Under the pieces are notes generated by a model that made no database searches, was not told the DNA's origin, and saw nothing but the letters and a program-made list of their open reading frames with translations. Of a DNA stretch of 64,000 bases, positions 37,119-46,362 are shown one piece after another (the first letter of the stretch is position 1; each line of letters starts with the position of its first letter). Made by a program: the position numbers and the translations under genes. Source of the DNA: an uncultured Eggerthellaceae bacterium (GTDB lineage: Bacteria; Actinomycetota; Coriobacteriia; Coriobacteriales; Eggerthellaceae); contig CAJURO010000006.1 in the NCBI GenBank assembly GCA_910588985.1, forward strand, positions 19,075 to 83,074, read 5' to 3'.

Positions 37119-38174
37119 ATGGATACCATGGATCAGATCATCAGCGCTATCAACGTAGAGCCGTCCACGTTCGAGAAGTACCTAGAACGCAACGCCTCTG
37201 AAGTTGGAACGGTCGTCAATAGCTTCATCCCAAGCGGCACGCATCCCGATATGGACAAATACCTCTACGATCCGCTCAAGGCATATAGCGAAAATGGCGG
37301 CAAGCGCCATCGTCCCTTGATCTGCTTCGCAGCCTGTCTCGCTGTTGGGGGCAGCACCGAAGCAGCGAAGAGCGCAGCAGCGGCTATCGAGCACTTCCAC
37401 ACTGCCGCGCTCATCCATGATGACATCGCTGACGAGGCCGAGCTTCGTCGTGGCGAACCGTGCCTTCATCTGACCGAAGGTGTGGGACTTGCCATCAATA
37501 TGGGAGACCTTGCACTCTCCCTCGTCAACGGCACGGTCATCAAGGATGATTCGCTCGACGATGCAACCAAGGTCCGCATCGTCCGCGAGCTTATCGAGAT
37601 GACGCGACGCACCGTTGAAGGCCAGGCGCTCGATATCGGTTGGGCGCGCGATGGTCGCTATGACATCACGCCTGAGGATTACCTCATCATGGCAACGCAC
37701 AAGACTGCGCATTACTCTGGCGCGGTCCCGCTTGCCATTGGCGCGATCATAGGCGGCGGCACGGAATCTGAGATCGAGGCGCTGCGCAATTACGGCCTCG
37801 ATACGGGACTTGCCTTCCAGATCCAAGACGATCTGCTCAACCTCATCGGCGAAGAGGAAAGCACCCGCAAGGACTTCCGCTCTGACATTACTGAGGGCAA
37901 GCGTACGCTCGTCGTCGTTCACGCACTTCAGAATCTGGAGAATGGGGACCGAGAGCGTCTCGTGGAGATCCTCTCATCGAAGGAGAAGGATCCTGCCGTA
38001 TTGGCCGAAGCCGTCGAGCTCATGGAATCTGCGGGTTCAATCGCTTACGCAAAGAGCTATGCCGAGAACCTGACCTCGATCTCCAAGAACCGTCTCCATG
38101 ATATGGTGCCGCCAAGCAATGCGCGCGATATCCTCGAATCGATGGCCGACTGGTTTGTCAGCCGTCTTCACTAG
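37119..38174 (+). CDS. polyprenyl (geranylgeranyl/farnesyl-type) diphosphate synthase
   Basis: A 351-residue trans-isoprenyl diphosphate synthase. The first aspartate-rich motif DDIAD is at residues 101-105 (IHDDIADEAELRRG), GGKRHRPLICF binds substrate, and FQIQDDLLNLIGEE is the second motif. Condenses isopentenyl diphosphate with allylic diphosphates for quinone or carrier lipid synthesis. Chain length cannot be read confidently. It begins three bases after leuD, without a convincing ribosome site of its own, so coupled translation is likely. Confidence 0.92.
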   Translation: MDTMDQIISAINVEPSTFEKYLERNASEVGTVVNSFIPSGTHPDMDKYLYDPLKAYSENGGKRHRPLICFAACLAVGGSTEAAKSAAAAIEHFHTAALIHDDIADEAELRRGEPCLHLTEGVGLAINMGDLALSLVNGTVIKDDSLDDATKVRIVRELIEMTRRTVEGQALDIGWARDGRYDITPEDYLIMATHKTAHYSGAVPLAIGAIIGGGTESEIEALRNYGLDTGLAFQIQDDLLNLIGEEESTRKDFRSDITEGKRTLVVVHALQNLENGDRERLVEILSSKEKDPAVLAEAVELMESAGSIAYAKSYAENLTSISKNRLHDMVPPSNARDILESMADWFVSRLH

Positions 38175-38203
38175 CAGATACGATCGGCGAAGTGGAGCAC
38201 ACG

Positions 38204-39091
38204 ATGAAGACCATAACCAAGGGAGATGCTGGAGTAGCCGTTGAGGATGTCCAGCAACGTCTGGCGCTTCTAGGATATCTGACCGAGGAGCAGGTCAACG
38301 CCACCTTTGATGAGACGACCGCAGAAGCTGTCCTTGCGTTTTGCAGGGACAGCGACATTGCGCCAACCGACGAGGTCGATGCGAAGATATGGGCTGCTCT
38401 TGTCGATGCCACATTCCATCTCGGTGACCGCACGCTCTATCTTCGCATGCCCTATCTCCACGGACACGATGTTCTTGAGCTTCAAAATGCATTGGGCGCC
38501 CTTGGGTTCTTCTATGGTGACGAAGATGGCATCTTCGGCGCGCACACTGAGGATGCTTTGCGCAAGTTCCAGATGAACCTTGGACTGCCTTCGGACGGCA
38601 TTGCGGGCGCGTACACATTCTCAGCTCTTCACAATCTTGAGCATTCTTGGGTGGGCAAGGGAGGCATGACGAGCAACCTTCCGCTCGGCTTCGCACGTGC
38701 AGCTGACGTACTGGAAGAGAACGCGCTCTGCCTCTTCGGGACCGATCCTTTCACTCGTTCGGTGGCTTCGCGTATGTCGAACCTTGCGCTGGCAACCAAC
38801 CCTGCATCGAAGATCGTCAGCGCGGAAGCGCTTTCCGTGACGCCTGACGAGAACATGCTCCTCGTGCATGTCGCGCTTGAGCCTGGCAACAACTCCACAC
38901 CAACCGTATGGTACGAGGATGAAGCAACGCTGCCTGTTCGCATGACAAGCGCTCTCAAGATGGCACAGGTCACGAAGCCCCTCCGCATTCGCGTCGTCCT
39001 TCCAGGCACGTCGTGGATCGACGCAGGCGAAGATCGTTCTGCACAGCACTTCGCCATCACGCTCCTCGACGCGCTCTGCTCTGCGCTCTGA
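38204..39091 (+). CDS. protein with two peptidoglycan-binding domains and a divergent C-terminal domain
   Basis: A 295-residue protein. Residues 1-70 (KGDAGVAVEDVQQRLALLGYL) and 75-145 (GHDVLELQNALGALGFFYGD) are PG_binding_1 domains. The C-terminal 150 residues are a mixed alpha/beta domain without the zinc ligands of amidases. No signal peptide or membrane segment is present. The order recalls CwlM of mycobacteria, a cytoplasmic regulator of peptidoglycan synthesis with two such domains and an amidase-derived domain. GTGGAG six bases before ATG 38204 sets the start. Seventeen bases ahead of the ABC-F gene. Confidence 0.8.
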   Translation: MKTITKGDAGVAVEDVQQRLALLGYLTEEQVNATFDETTAEAVLAFCRDSDIAPTDEVDAKIWAALVDATFHLGDRTLYLRMPYLHGHDVLELQNALGALGFFYGDEDGIFGAHTEDALRKFQMNLGLPSDGIAGAYTFSALHNLEHSWVGKGGMTSNLPLGFARAADVLEENALCLFGTDPFTRSVASRMSNLALATNPASKIVSAEALSVTPDENMLLVHVALEPGNNSTPTVWYEDEATLPVRMTSALKMAQVTKPLRIRVVLPGTSWIDAGEDRSAQHFAITLLDALCSAL

Positions 39092-39107
39092 TCGGACGCG
39101 AAGCGCT

Positions 39108-41003
39108 ATGTCGTTCTTGCTCGGCTGCGAGAAGGTGACCGTCGAGGTGCCTTCGAAGGTTGTCCTCCATGACATCTCCCTTGGTGTTGATACTGGTCAG
39201 CGCATCGGCATCGTCGGACGCAATGGAGACGGGAAGTCCACGCTCCTTCGCCTGCTTGCAGGCGATCTTGAGCCAGACGCTGGTCGCGTGATCCATACGC
39301 ACGACACGACGATCGGCATCTGCTCCCAAACCGATTCTCTCGATCCGAACGTAAGCGTTGGGACCGCTGTCGTGGGAGATCTTCCTGAATACGAATGGGC
39401 ATCCAATCCGAAGGTTCGCGCGATCATCGAGGGATTGCTCTCAGATATCGACTGGGAAGCACGCATCGGCACCCTTTCGGGAGGACAGCGCAGGCGTGTC
39501 GACCTTGCTCGTGTGCTCGTTGGCGAATGGGATGTCGTCATGCTCGATGAGCCGACGAACCATCTTGATATGGTTGGGATCACATGGCTTGCCGATCATT
39601 TGAAGACACGCTGGAAGAAAGATACAGGTGCTCTTCTGGTGGTCACCCACGACCGTTGGTTCCTTGATGAGGTCTGCAACACCATGTGGGAAGTGCATGC
39701 AGGAAGCGTTCTGCCCTTCGAGGGCGGCTTCTCTGCCTATATCATGCAGCGAGTCGAACGCGAAAGGCAAGCTGCTGTTGCAGAGCAGAAGCGCCAGAAC
39801 CAGCTGCGCCGCGAGCTGGCGTGGCTCTCACGTGGTGCACGAGCGCGCGCGACCAAGCCCAAGTTCCATGTTGCGCTGGCACAGTCGCTGATCGCAGATG
39901 TTCCTGAGCTGCGGAACACGATCGAGCTCAAGCGCATGGCGATGGCACGCATCGGCAAGCAGGTGGTCGACCTCGAGAATGTAAGCGTTGCATTCGACGA
40001 GCATACAGTGCTTGATAACATCACCTGGCTCATCGGCCCAGGCGATCGACTGGGGATCGTTGGTGGCAATGGCGTTGGGAAGACGACGCTCTTGCGCGTG
40101 ATCACAGGCGAGCAGCCTCCAACACGCGGACGTGTGAAGATCGGCGCAACGGTGCGGTTCGCCGTGCTCTCACAGCATCTTGATGATCTTGCAGAAGTTG
40201 GCTCCGATCCCGTGCGTGTATTCGTCGGGCGCTATTCACGTCGCACGATGCTCGATGGCAAGGAGATGACCCCTTCTGCGCTCCTTGAGCGCCTTGGCTT
40301 CGACAAGGCTGATCTTAACGAACGGATCGAGGATCTCTCGGGCGGTCAAAAGCGCAGGCTTGCTCTCATGATGATCCTTCTCGAAGAGCCGAATGTCTTG
40401 ATCCTTGACGAACCTGGCAACGATCTTGATATCGACATGCTCGCTGCGCTTGAGGACCTGCTTGATTCCTGGCCTGGGACCCTCTTGTTGGTCACCCATG
40501 ATCGCTATCTCATGGAGCGCGTAACGGATTCGCAGTTCGCTCTCATTGATGGCCATCTGCGCCATTTGCCTGGTGGCGTGGACGAATACGTCTCGATCAT
40601 GGAAGACGCACGCGGTGAAGCAGGATCGCCCCAGAAAACGGCACAAGGACATGCTCGGAAGAACGCAGCAGCGAAAGGTGCTTCAGCGATCACGCTTGGC
40701 CAATCTGGCGAAGCTGCCCACGCTCTGAGAACTGATGCTGCTGACAGCGCTCTCGACCCGAACGATCGCCCTGCTCTCCCGAATAGCGAGGTCAGGCGCC
40801 TCAAGAAGCTCATCAGCTCCAACGAGAAGAAGATCGCTACGCTTGAGGGAAAGATAGCCGATGCCGAGGCGCTCCTCGCAAGCGCTGATCCCACAGATTT
40901 CGAGCGTCTCATGGAGATACAGGCAGAGATCGCATCATACAAGGAACGGCGCGATGCCCTTGAGAACGAGTGGCTCGACGCTGCCGAAGCGCTCGGAGAA
41001 TAG
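39108..41003 (+). CDS. ABC-F family ATPase (Uup/EttA-like)
   Basis: A 631-residue protein with two ABC domains and no membrane segments: Walker A GRNGDGKST and GGNGVGKTT, signatures LSGGQRRRVDLARVL and LSGGQKRRLALMMIL, Walker B VMLDEPTNHLD and LILDEPGNDLD. A linker joins them (about residues 235-290), and a coiled coil ends the protein (SNEKKIATLEGKIADAEALL), as in Uup. ABC-F proteins act on ribosomes or DNA intermediates rather than transport. Asn for Thr/His in the second Walker B loop (GNDLD) is slightly unusual. Confidence 0.92.
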   Translation: MSFLLGCEKVTVEVPSKVVLHDISLGVDTGQRIGIVGRNGDGKSTLLRLLAGDLEPDAGRVIHTHDTTIGICSQTDSLDPNVSVGTAVVGDLPEYEWASNPKVRAIIEGLLSDIDWEARIGTLSGGQRRRVDLARVLVGEWDVVMLDEPTNHLDMVGITWLADHLKTRWKKDTGALLVVTHDRWFLDEVCNTMWEVHAGSVLPFEGGFSAYIMQRVERERQAAVAEQKRQNQLRRELAWLSRGARARATKPKFHVALAQSLIADVPELRNTIELKRMAMARIGKQVVDLENVSVAFDEHTVLDNITWLIGPGDRLGIVGGNGVGKTTLLRVITGEQPPTRGRVKIGATVRFAVLSQHLDDLAEVGSDPVRVFVGRYSRRTMLDGKEMTPSALLERLGFDKADLNERIEDLSGGQKRRLALMMILLEEPNVLILDEPGNDLDIDMLAALEDLLDSWPGTLLLVTHDRYLMERVTDSQFALIDGHLRHLPGGVDEYVSIMEDARGEAGSPQKTAQGHARKNAAAKGASAITLGQSGEAAHALRTDAADSALDPNDRPALPNSEVRRLKKLISSNEKKIATLEGKIADAEALLASADPTDFERLMEIQAEIASYKERRDALENEWLDAAEALGE

Positions 41004-41025
41004 GACTGCTTTCTTTGCCTCATTT

Positions 41026-41129
41026 GAGACCTGTCACATGACAAAGGAAAGTCTCGCCGCGTCGTCGCCTCGAGCCAAGGTCTCTCGACTCCTTTGGCTT
41101 CCCTCGCTTTCCTTATCATATGACAGCTC
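41026..41129 (-). repeat. hairpin intergenic repeat, copy C
   Basis: A 104-bp copy in the same orientation as copy B. Outer arms CTGTCACATGACAAAGGAAAG / CTTTCCTTATCATATGACAG pair with one bulge and a few mismatches and differ in sequence from copies A and B. The core keeps GCGACGACGCGGCGAGA and an alternative inner stem GCCAAAGG/CCTTGGC. It lies between the codirectional ABC-F and DtxR genes. Confidence 0.85.
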
Positions 41130-41182
41130 ACTTGTATTTTTCTTGAATCGACAGAGGTCGAGCGTTCGCCGTGCTTGTCTGG

Positions 41183-41188
41183 TAGTAT
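41183..41188 (+). promoter_or_regulatory. -10 box suggesting a leaderless DtxR transcript
   Basis: TAGTAT ends six bases before the ATG at 41195, so transcription would begin on or next to the start codon. GAGG lies only one base before the ATG, too close to be a working ribosome site. Confidence 0.35.
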
Positions 41189-41194
41189 TGAGGC

Positions 41195-41575
41195 ATGAAC
41201 AAGATCTCAACATCAAGCGAAGACTACTTGGAAGCTATCGTGATGCTCGGTGGCGGCGAAGATGCGCATGTGCGCGCCGTCGACATTGCCGAGAAGCTTG
41301 GCGTCTCCAAAGCATCGGTCAGCAAGGCTGTCTCGATCCTGAAGACCAAGGGCTATGTATCGCAGCCTTATTATGGTGAGATCACGCTCACATCCGAAGG
41401 CGAGGCATACGGTCGGAAAGTCCTCAAACGCCACGAGACTCTCACGCTGTTCCTCAATAAGGCGCTCGGTATCGATCGCAAGACCGCGGAGCAGGAAGCC
41501 TGCATGATGGAGCATGCCATTAGCGATGAATCCTTTGAGAAGTGGCTTGTCTTCATCGATTCCTTGGATTTATAA
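41195..41575 (+). CDS. DtxR/MntR-family metal-dependent regulator
   Basis: A 126-residue protein: winged helix (VRAVDIAEKLGVSKASVSKAV, then LKTKGYVSQPYYGEITLT) and a short dimerisation/metal-binding region (RKVLKRHETLTLFL, then EQEACMMEHAISDE) with the His/Glu/Cys pattern of the family. No SH3 domain, so it is of the shorter MntR-like type. It would repress iron or manganese uptake genes when metal is plentiful; the feo cluster 2 kb away is a plausible target. Confidence 0.92.
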   Translation: MNKISTSSEDYLEAIVMLGGGEDAHVRAVDIAEKLGVSKASVSKAVSILKTKGYVSQPYYGEITLTSEGEAYGRKVLKRHETLTLFLNKALGIDRKTAEQEACMMEHAISDESFEKWLVFIDSLDL

Positions 41576-41644
41576 TCGAGTGTACATAAAAGAAGAATAC
41601 GCCCCTGGGCACACAGCATAAACGAACTTACAGAGGAGCGCTTC

Positions 41645-42631
41645 TTGAGGAAAAGATCGAACATCGTATCGTTCGACGAAGCACGCAAATCATCAAAGCG
41701 AAGGCATCCCCCGCAAGAGATCCGATCACGCGAAGAGGCTGATTCGCATAAGCTCAGCATGATCTTCGAGCTGGATTTCGGCAACGAGGCCGATGATCCC
41801 TTCGATCGTTCTTCACATTCCCTTGATCTGCACGATGACCAAAACAAGCGTCGTCGCACCTCACGCGCGTCTCAAAGCGATCGCCTCGCACAGGCACCAC
41901 GCAGCGCGATCACTCGCTTCGATGCTCCTGGCGAAGCTTCCTCCGACATGGATTCAGACGAGTTCGCCAGCGAAAGCCATACCCCTGCAAAGACTGGCTT
42001 CTTTGAGGCACGCAAGCAAAAACAGCGCCAGAAGGCGAAGGCTCGTGCAGAGAAGCAGTTCAACAAGGCCTACGGGTCAAGCGGGAGCATTTCAGGTCCA
42101 ACAAGCTCTGACACAGGCCCAAGAGCTGCGCTCTATGCAGGAGAGATGGGAGCGAAGCAACGCCTTGCAACGCGCATGCAAGATCGCGAGCAGCGCACGG
42201 GGGTCAGCTTCTCCTTCCCCATTCTGAGCAGGCTGCCCAAGCTTCCCAAATGGCCGAAGCCCGTCTCTGCGTCCATCGGCGTCCTTCTGAGCGTCGTGTT
42301 GCTCGTCTGCATGGTCTACACGCCAGCGCAGCAGTACTACCATCAGCTCCGTGAGCGCGATCGGCTCTCTGCAGAGTACACTGCGCTCGTTCAACGCAAC
42401 GACATCCTTCAAAGCAGCGTTGATGCGCTCCAAACCGAAGAAGGCGTTGAAGATAAGGCGCACAGTGAATTCGGCCTTGTTCGCGAAGGTGAGCAAGCAG
42501 GCAGCGTAACTGGCATAGATGTTCCGCCGAGCAATTCGAAGTTCACAGCGAACGTTGCTCCTGGAAGCATCCCTGCACCTGAAACCTGGTATTCGCCCGT
42601 GCTCGACGTGATCTTCTTCTACACATCTTAA
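41645..42631 (+). CDS. septum formation initiator (DivIC/FtsB-like) protein
   Basis: A 328-residue bitopic membrane protein. The cytoplasmic N-terminus of about 205 residues is charged and disordered, a single helix spans residues 209-226 (IGVLLSVVLLVCMVYTPA), and an outer coiled coil follows (YYHQLRERDRLSAEYTALV), ending in a short domain with GLVREGEQAG typical of DivIC. Likely part of the FtsLB division complex. TTG start with GAGGAG eight bases upstream. The long N-terminal extension is common in Actinobacteria. Confidence 0.85.
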   Translation: MRKRSNIVSFDEARKSSKRRHPPQEIRSREEADSHKLSMIFELDFGNEADDPFDRSSHSLDLHDDQNKRRRTSRASQSDRLAQAPRSAITRFDAPGEASSDMDSDEFASESHTPAKTGFFEARKQKQRQKAKARAEKQFNKAYGSSGSISGPTSSDTGPRAALYAGEMGAKQRLATRMQDREQRTGVSFSFPILSRLPKLPKWPKPVSASIGVLLSVVLLVCMVYTPAQQYYHQLRERDRLSAEYTALVQRNDILQSSVDALQTEEGVEDKAHSEFGLVREGEQAGSVTGIDVPPSNSKFTANVAPGSIPAPETWYSPVLDVIFFYTS

Positions 42632-42642
42632 GAGCCAGCGTC

Positions 42643-43596
42643 ATGACCGATCTCAAGCCTGGTAGATACGCAGCCATCGACATCGGCACGGTCACCTGCC
42701 GTCTCCTCATAGCTGATGTGGGCGAGAATGGCGCCATCACTCCCGTGGCCAAACGCTACCAGATCTGCAACCTTGGCGAAGGCGTTGACCGCACGAACAT
42801 GCTCGCTGACGCGGCGATCGCGCGCGTGCTTGCTGCCATTGATGATTACAGAGAGGTGATCTCGATATGCGATGTGCCTGATGCTCCTGTCCGTGATGTG
42901 ATGGCGGTCGCCACGAGCGCAACACGCGATGCGAAGAATGCTCGAACCTTGCTGGATGCGCTTGCCACGCGCAACATCGACCTTATGGTGATATCAGGAG
43001 ATGAGGAAGCGAATCTGACGTTTGCGGGAGCAACAAGCTCTTGGCCAGGTGAGACCTGCATGGTGCTTGATGTCGGAGGAGGGTCGACCGAGGTTTCGTT
43101 CGGCACAGCTGGGGCGACCCCTTCCATCTTCCACTCCTTCGACCTGGGAAGCCGTCGATGCACTGAGCGCTATCTGCTCTCCGATCCTCCCTCGCATAAG
43201 GAGCTGCGCACTTGCGAAGAGGTGGTCAACGAAACGCTGAGCGCGTGGGCGAGGCAGCTTCCTTCAGATGTTGCCTCAGGTGAGCGCATGATCGCCGTAG
43301 CCGGTGCGGCAACCTCTATCGTGAGCATGCTCGAAGAGATGGAAGCCTACGATGCATCCCGCGTGCATGGCACGTCTGTGGATATTGAGAGCCTCTCGCA
43401 ACTGATCGACCGACTCTCTGCAATGACGCTTTCAGAGCGGATGTGCATAGTCGGCCTCGACCCTGGTCGAGCACCCGTGATCGTAGCAGGACTGCTCATC
43501 ATCCGCGAGGTGATGCGTGCCTTCGATAAGCAAAGCCTCACCGTCTCAGAGAACGACATCCTTCAGGGCATGATCGCAACCCTTGCATCCACCTGA
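42643..43596 (+). CDS. Ppx/GppA-family phosphatase
   Basis: A 317-residue member of the actin-fold family that hydrolyses polyphosphate or pppGpp. AAIDIGTVTCRLLIADV is the first phosphate loop, VLDVGGGSTEVSFG the second, and AVAGAATSIVSML the adenosine-like loop. Short form without an HD domain. It starts 12 bases after the DivIC-like gene. Its last 51 bases overlap the FeoB-associated gene on the other strand. Confidence 0.92.
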   Translation: MTDLKPGRYAAIDIGTVTCRLLIADVGENGAITPVAKRYQICNLGEGVDRTNMLADAAIARVLAAIDDYREVISICDVPDAPVRDVMAVATSATRDAKNARTLLDALATRNIDLMVISGDEEANLTFAGATSSWPGETCMVLDVGGGSTEVSFGTAGATPSIFHSFDLGSRRCTERYLLSDPPSHKELRTCEEVVNETLSAWARQLPSDVASGERMIAVAGAATSIVSMLEEMEAYDASRVHGTSVDIESLSQLIDRLSAMTLSERMCIVGLDPGRAPVIVAGLLIIREVMRAFDKQSLTVSENDILQGMIATLAST

Positions 43597-43737
43597 GCGC
43601 TTCGAGCACCCTTCGCACCCATGATCGTTGCAGTCGCACATCCCGCGTTTGTGCAATCGCCTGATGGCGAGCAAGGCACATCCGATGATGGCCAACAGCA
43701 ATATGATCGTGGCAGGAGTCAGCGCAAGTTCTTGCAT
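43546..43737 (-). CDS. FeoB-associated cysteine-rich membrane protein
   Basis: A 63-residue protein with one membrane helix (IILLLAIIGCALLAI) and a cysteine-rich tail (CDCNDHGCEGC, then GGCKGCDHA), the pattern of the small proteins found next to feoB. Possibly a metal-relay or FeoC-like partner. It lies 134 bases after feoB on the same strand and overlaps the ppx/gppA 3' end by 51 bases. Confidence 0.85.
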   Translation of the reverse strand: MQELALTPATIILLLAIIGCALLAIRRLHKRGMCDCNDHGCEGCSKRSGGCKGCDHALKDVVL

Positions 43738-43870
43738 GCTATCCTTCCCTTCTTAAGGTTCGAAATCCGTGATGGAGCTGGCAGGGTGATCGCAAAGCGG
43801 GTTCCGCAGCGCGCAGCGCGAGGACTGCCTGAGCGACCGATCATCCCACCAGCTCCTTATCTCCTATCAT

Positions 43871-46225
43871 CTAGGCCGCATTCGCCTCTGCATTGATGCG
43901 CGCTTGGGCCTTCCTGTTCTCATCCTTGTTGTACTTCGGCATGGGACGGAACAGCTGGAAGAGCATCGCGGCGAGCAAGATGAACGCAATGATGGTCCAG
44001 AAGTTGAAAGCCACCTCGCCTGTGATAAGGCCTCCGAGCTGGTAGATCATGAGCGCCACCACCCAGGCGAACACGCACATGTACCCGATAGCTGCCCAGG
44101 TCCACTTCGCTGAGCGCATCTGATTGCGAATGGCGCCCATCGCTGCAAAGCAGGGAGCACAGAGAAGGTTGAATGCGCAGAAGGCCATGATCGCCACGCT
44201 CGTTCCGCCCATCATGTTCGCGAAGGCGAGCCAGATGCTCGGGTCGTCTTCGCCGATCTCGCCAAGGCTCGTGATGATCCCTACCGTGGCAACGACGTTC
44301 TCTTTGGCAACAAGGCCTGTGATCGAGGTCACCGTGGCTTCCCAGTTGCCGAATCCGAGCGGTGCGAAGATCCAAGCAAGGATGTTACCGAGTCCCGCCA
44401 TGATGCTGTATTGGATATAGTCGTCCATTTCAGTATCGAGCAATCCGAACTGATCCTCGTAGACTCCGAAGTTCAAGAGGAACCAGATGACGATTGATGA
44501 CAGGAAGATAATGGTTCCTGCTTTCACCGCATATGCCTTCACACGTTCCCACATGGAGAGCAGAACGTTCTTGACCGTTGGCAGATGGTAGGAGGGAAGC
44601 TCCATGATGAAAGGCGCCGCATCGCCCGCGAATGCTTTGAGCTTCTTCAGCATGATACAGCTGATGATGATGGCAGCAAGGCCGAGGAAGTAGAACAAGG
44701 GAGCGACCCACCAGGTACCTTCGTAGAAGTTGCCCGCAAGAGCGCCGAACACGAGCGCGATGATCGGAAGCTTCGCGCCACAGGGGATCATCGTTGTGGT
44801 CATGACGGTCATGCGACGATCCTTCTCGTTCTCGATCGTCTTCGTTGCCATGACAGCAGGAACGCCACACCCGCTTGCGATGAGCATCGGGATGAAGGAT
44901 TTGCCCGACAGGCCGAAGCGACGGAAGATGCGATCCATGATGAACGCAACACGCGCCATATAGCCGCAGCCCTCAAGGAAGCCGAGCAAGAGGAAGAGGA
45001 TGATGAGCTGAGGTATGAATCCGATAACAGCGCCCACACCTGCGATGATGCCATCGATGATGAGGCTTTGCAGCCAAGGTGCGCAATCGATCAACGTCAA
45101 CCATTCTCCCATGACGACGGGAAGACCTGGATGCCAAAGCCCGAAGTCGGCTGGGTCGGGCTCTTCGATCCCCATGGCCTCGACGTCCAACCCCTGCGCC
45201 TCGTAGTCCTCTACAACTGCTTCGTAATCTTCCACAGCTGTCTCATATGCCTCGGTATTGGTGTAGAGCCAACCATCACCGAAGAGGCCATCGTTAACCC
45301 AATCGGTGGCTATCGTGCCGACCGTCGTGACGCTGATGAAGTATACGAGCGTCATGATGACGATGAAGATGGGGATGCCGAGGATGCGGTTCGTGACCAC
45401 GCGATCGATCTTCTGCGTGGTGGTCAGTCCTTTTGGTGACTTCTTTATGCAATCGCCACAGATGTTGGTGATGATGTCATAGCGTTCATTCGTGATGATG
45501 GATTCCGCGTCGTCATCCTCTTCTGTTTCCACGCACTCGCGAATGCTTGAGATCTGGGCAAGCTCCTCTGCGTTCAAGTTCAGCGCATCGATGGTCATCT
45601 GCTCGCCTTCGAAGAGCTTGATAGAGTACCAACGCGCACGTGCGGGCTCCACCTTGTTGCTCACAACTTGGAACACTTCTCCAAGAGCTGCTTCAACATC
45701 GTCAGTGAATCTCAGAGCACAACTCGGTGTGCTTTTCGATCCTGCTGCTTCGACAGCCTCTGTGATGACCGTATCTACGTTGCGGGATTTGAGTGCCGAG
45801 ATCTCCACGATCGGACAACCCAGCTCTTGAGAGAGCCTGGAGACATCGATCTTGTCTCCGTTCTTCTCAACAAGGTCCATCATATTAAGAGCGATGACCA
45901 CAGGCATGCCCAGGTCAAGGATCTGCGTCGTAAGGTAAAGGTTGCGCTCAAGGTTCGTCGCGTCAACGATGTTGACGACCACGTCGGCGCCTCCGTTCAG
46001 AAGGTAGTCCCTGGAGACGATCTCTTCGGGAGTGTAAGGGGAGAGCGAATATATGCCCGGCAAGTCCATTATGGCAATGTTCTTGTCACGCTTATATCTG
46101 CCCTCTTTCTTCTCGACGGTCACGCCAGGCCAATTGCCCGTGTATTGGTTGGAACCCGTGAGATCGTTGAACAAGGTCGTCTTGCCGCAGTTCGGATTGC
46201 CAGCAAGCGCGATGGTGATGCTCAT
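43871..46225 (-). CDS. feoB: ferrous iron transporter FeoB
   Basis: A 784-residue membrane GTPase that imports Fe(II). The N-terminal G domain carries GNPNCGKTTLFN, DLPGIYSLSP and NMMD; two Gate domains follow with cysteines in the gate helices (GCGVPAVMATKTI; PCGAKLPII; CAPCFAAM). An acidic outer loop with near-duplicated YETAVEDYEAVVEDYE is notable. It lies downstream of two feoA genes and upstream of the small cysteine-rich partner. Confidence 0.97.
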   Translation of the reverse strand: MSITIALAGNPNCGKTTLFNDLTGSNQYTGNWPGVTVEKKEGRYKRDKNIAIMDLPGIYSLSPYTPEEIVSRDYLLNGGADVVVNIVDATNLERNLYLTTQILDLGMPVVIALNMMDLVEKNGDKIDVSRLSQELGCPIVEISALKSRNVDTVITEAVEAAGSKSTPSCALRFTDDVEAALGEVFQVVSNKVEPARARWYSIKLFEGEQMTIDALNLNAEELAQISSIRECVETEEDDDAESIITNERYDIITNICGDCIKKSPKGLTTTQKIDRVVTNRILGIPIFIVIMTLVYFISVTTVGTIATDWVNDGLFGDGWLYTNTEAYETAVEDYEAVVEDYEAQGLDVEAMGIEEPDPADFGLWHPGLPVVMGEWLTLIDCAPWLQSLIIDGIIAGVGAVIGFIPQLIILFLLLGFLEGCGYMARVAFIMDRIFRRFGLSGKSFIPMLIASGCGVPAVMATKTIENEKDRRMTVMTTTMIPCGAKLPIIALVFGALAGNFYEGTWWVAPLFYFLGLAAIIISCIMLKKLKAFAGDAAPFIMELPSYHLPTVKNVLLSMWERVKAYAVKAGTIIFLSSIVIWFLLNFGVYEDQFGLLDTEMDDYIQYSIMAGLGNILAWIFAPLGFGNWEATVTSITGLVAKENVVATVGIITSLGEIGEDDPSIWLAFANMMGGTSVAIMAFCAFNLLCAPCFAAMGAIRNQMRSAKWTWAAIGYMCVFAWVVALMIYQLGGLITGEVAFNFWTIIAFILLAAMLFQLFRPMPKYNKDENRKAQARINAEANAA

Positions 46226-46271
46226 ATCTCCCCTTCCCTTTCTTTCGTTGTGACTGTTCTGTTTAGTATTT

Positions 46272-46287
46272 GTTAGCTACGGTTAAC
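46272..46287 (-). promoter_or_regulatory. dyad upstream of feoB, candidate DtxR-type site
   Basis: GTTAGC-TACG-GTTAAC (as read on the plus strand) is an imperfect inverted repeat resembling DtxR half-sites. It lies 47 bases before the feoB ATG and just past a terminator-like hairpin, so feoB may have its own iron-controlled promoter. Confidence 0.35.
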
Positions 46288-46297
46288 TCTATCTGAT

Positions 46298-46317
46298 AAA
46301 AAATGCCGCACTGCGGC
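46298..46317 (-). terminator. intrinsic terminator between feoA and feoB
   Basis: On the minus strand GCCGC-AGT-GCGGC is followed by A and then six T residues. It lies 45 bases after the second feoA stop, so feoA transcripts may end here or only partly continue into feoB. Confidence 0.55.
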
Positions 46318-46362
46318 GTTGCTGAGAGCTTTAAGATGAAGCTCGAGCATACATGGGTATCT

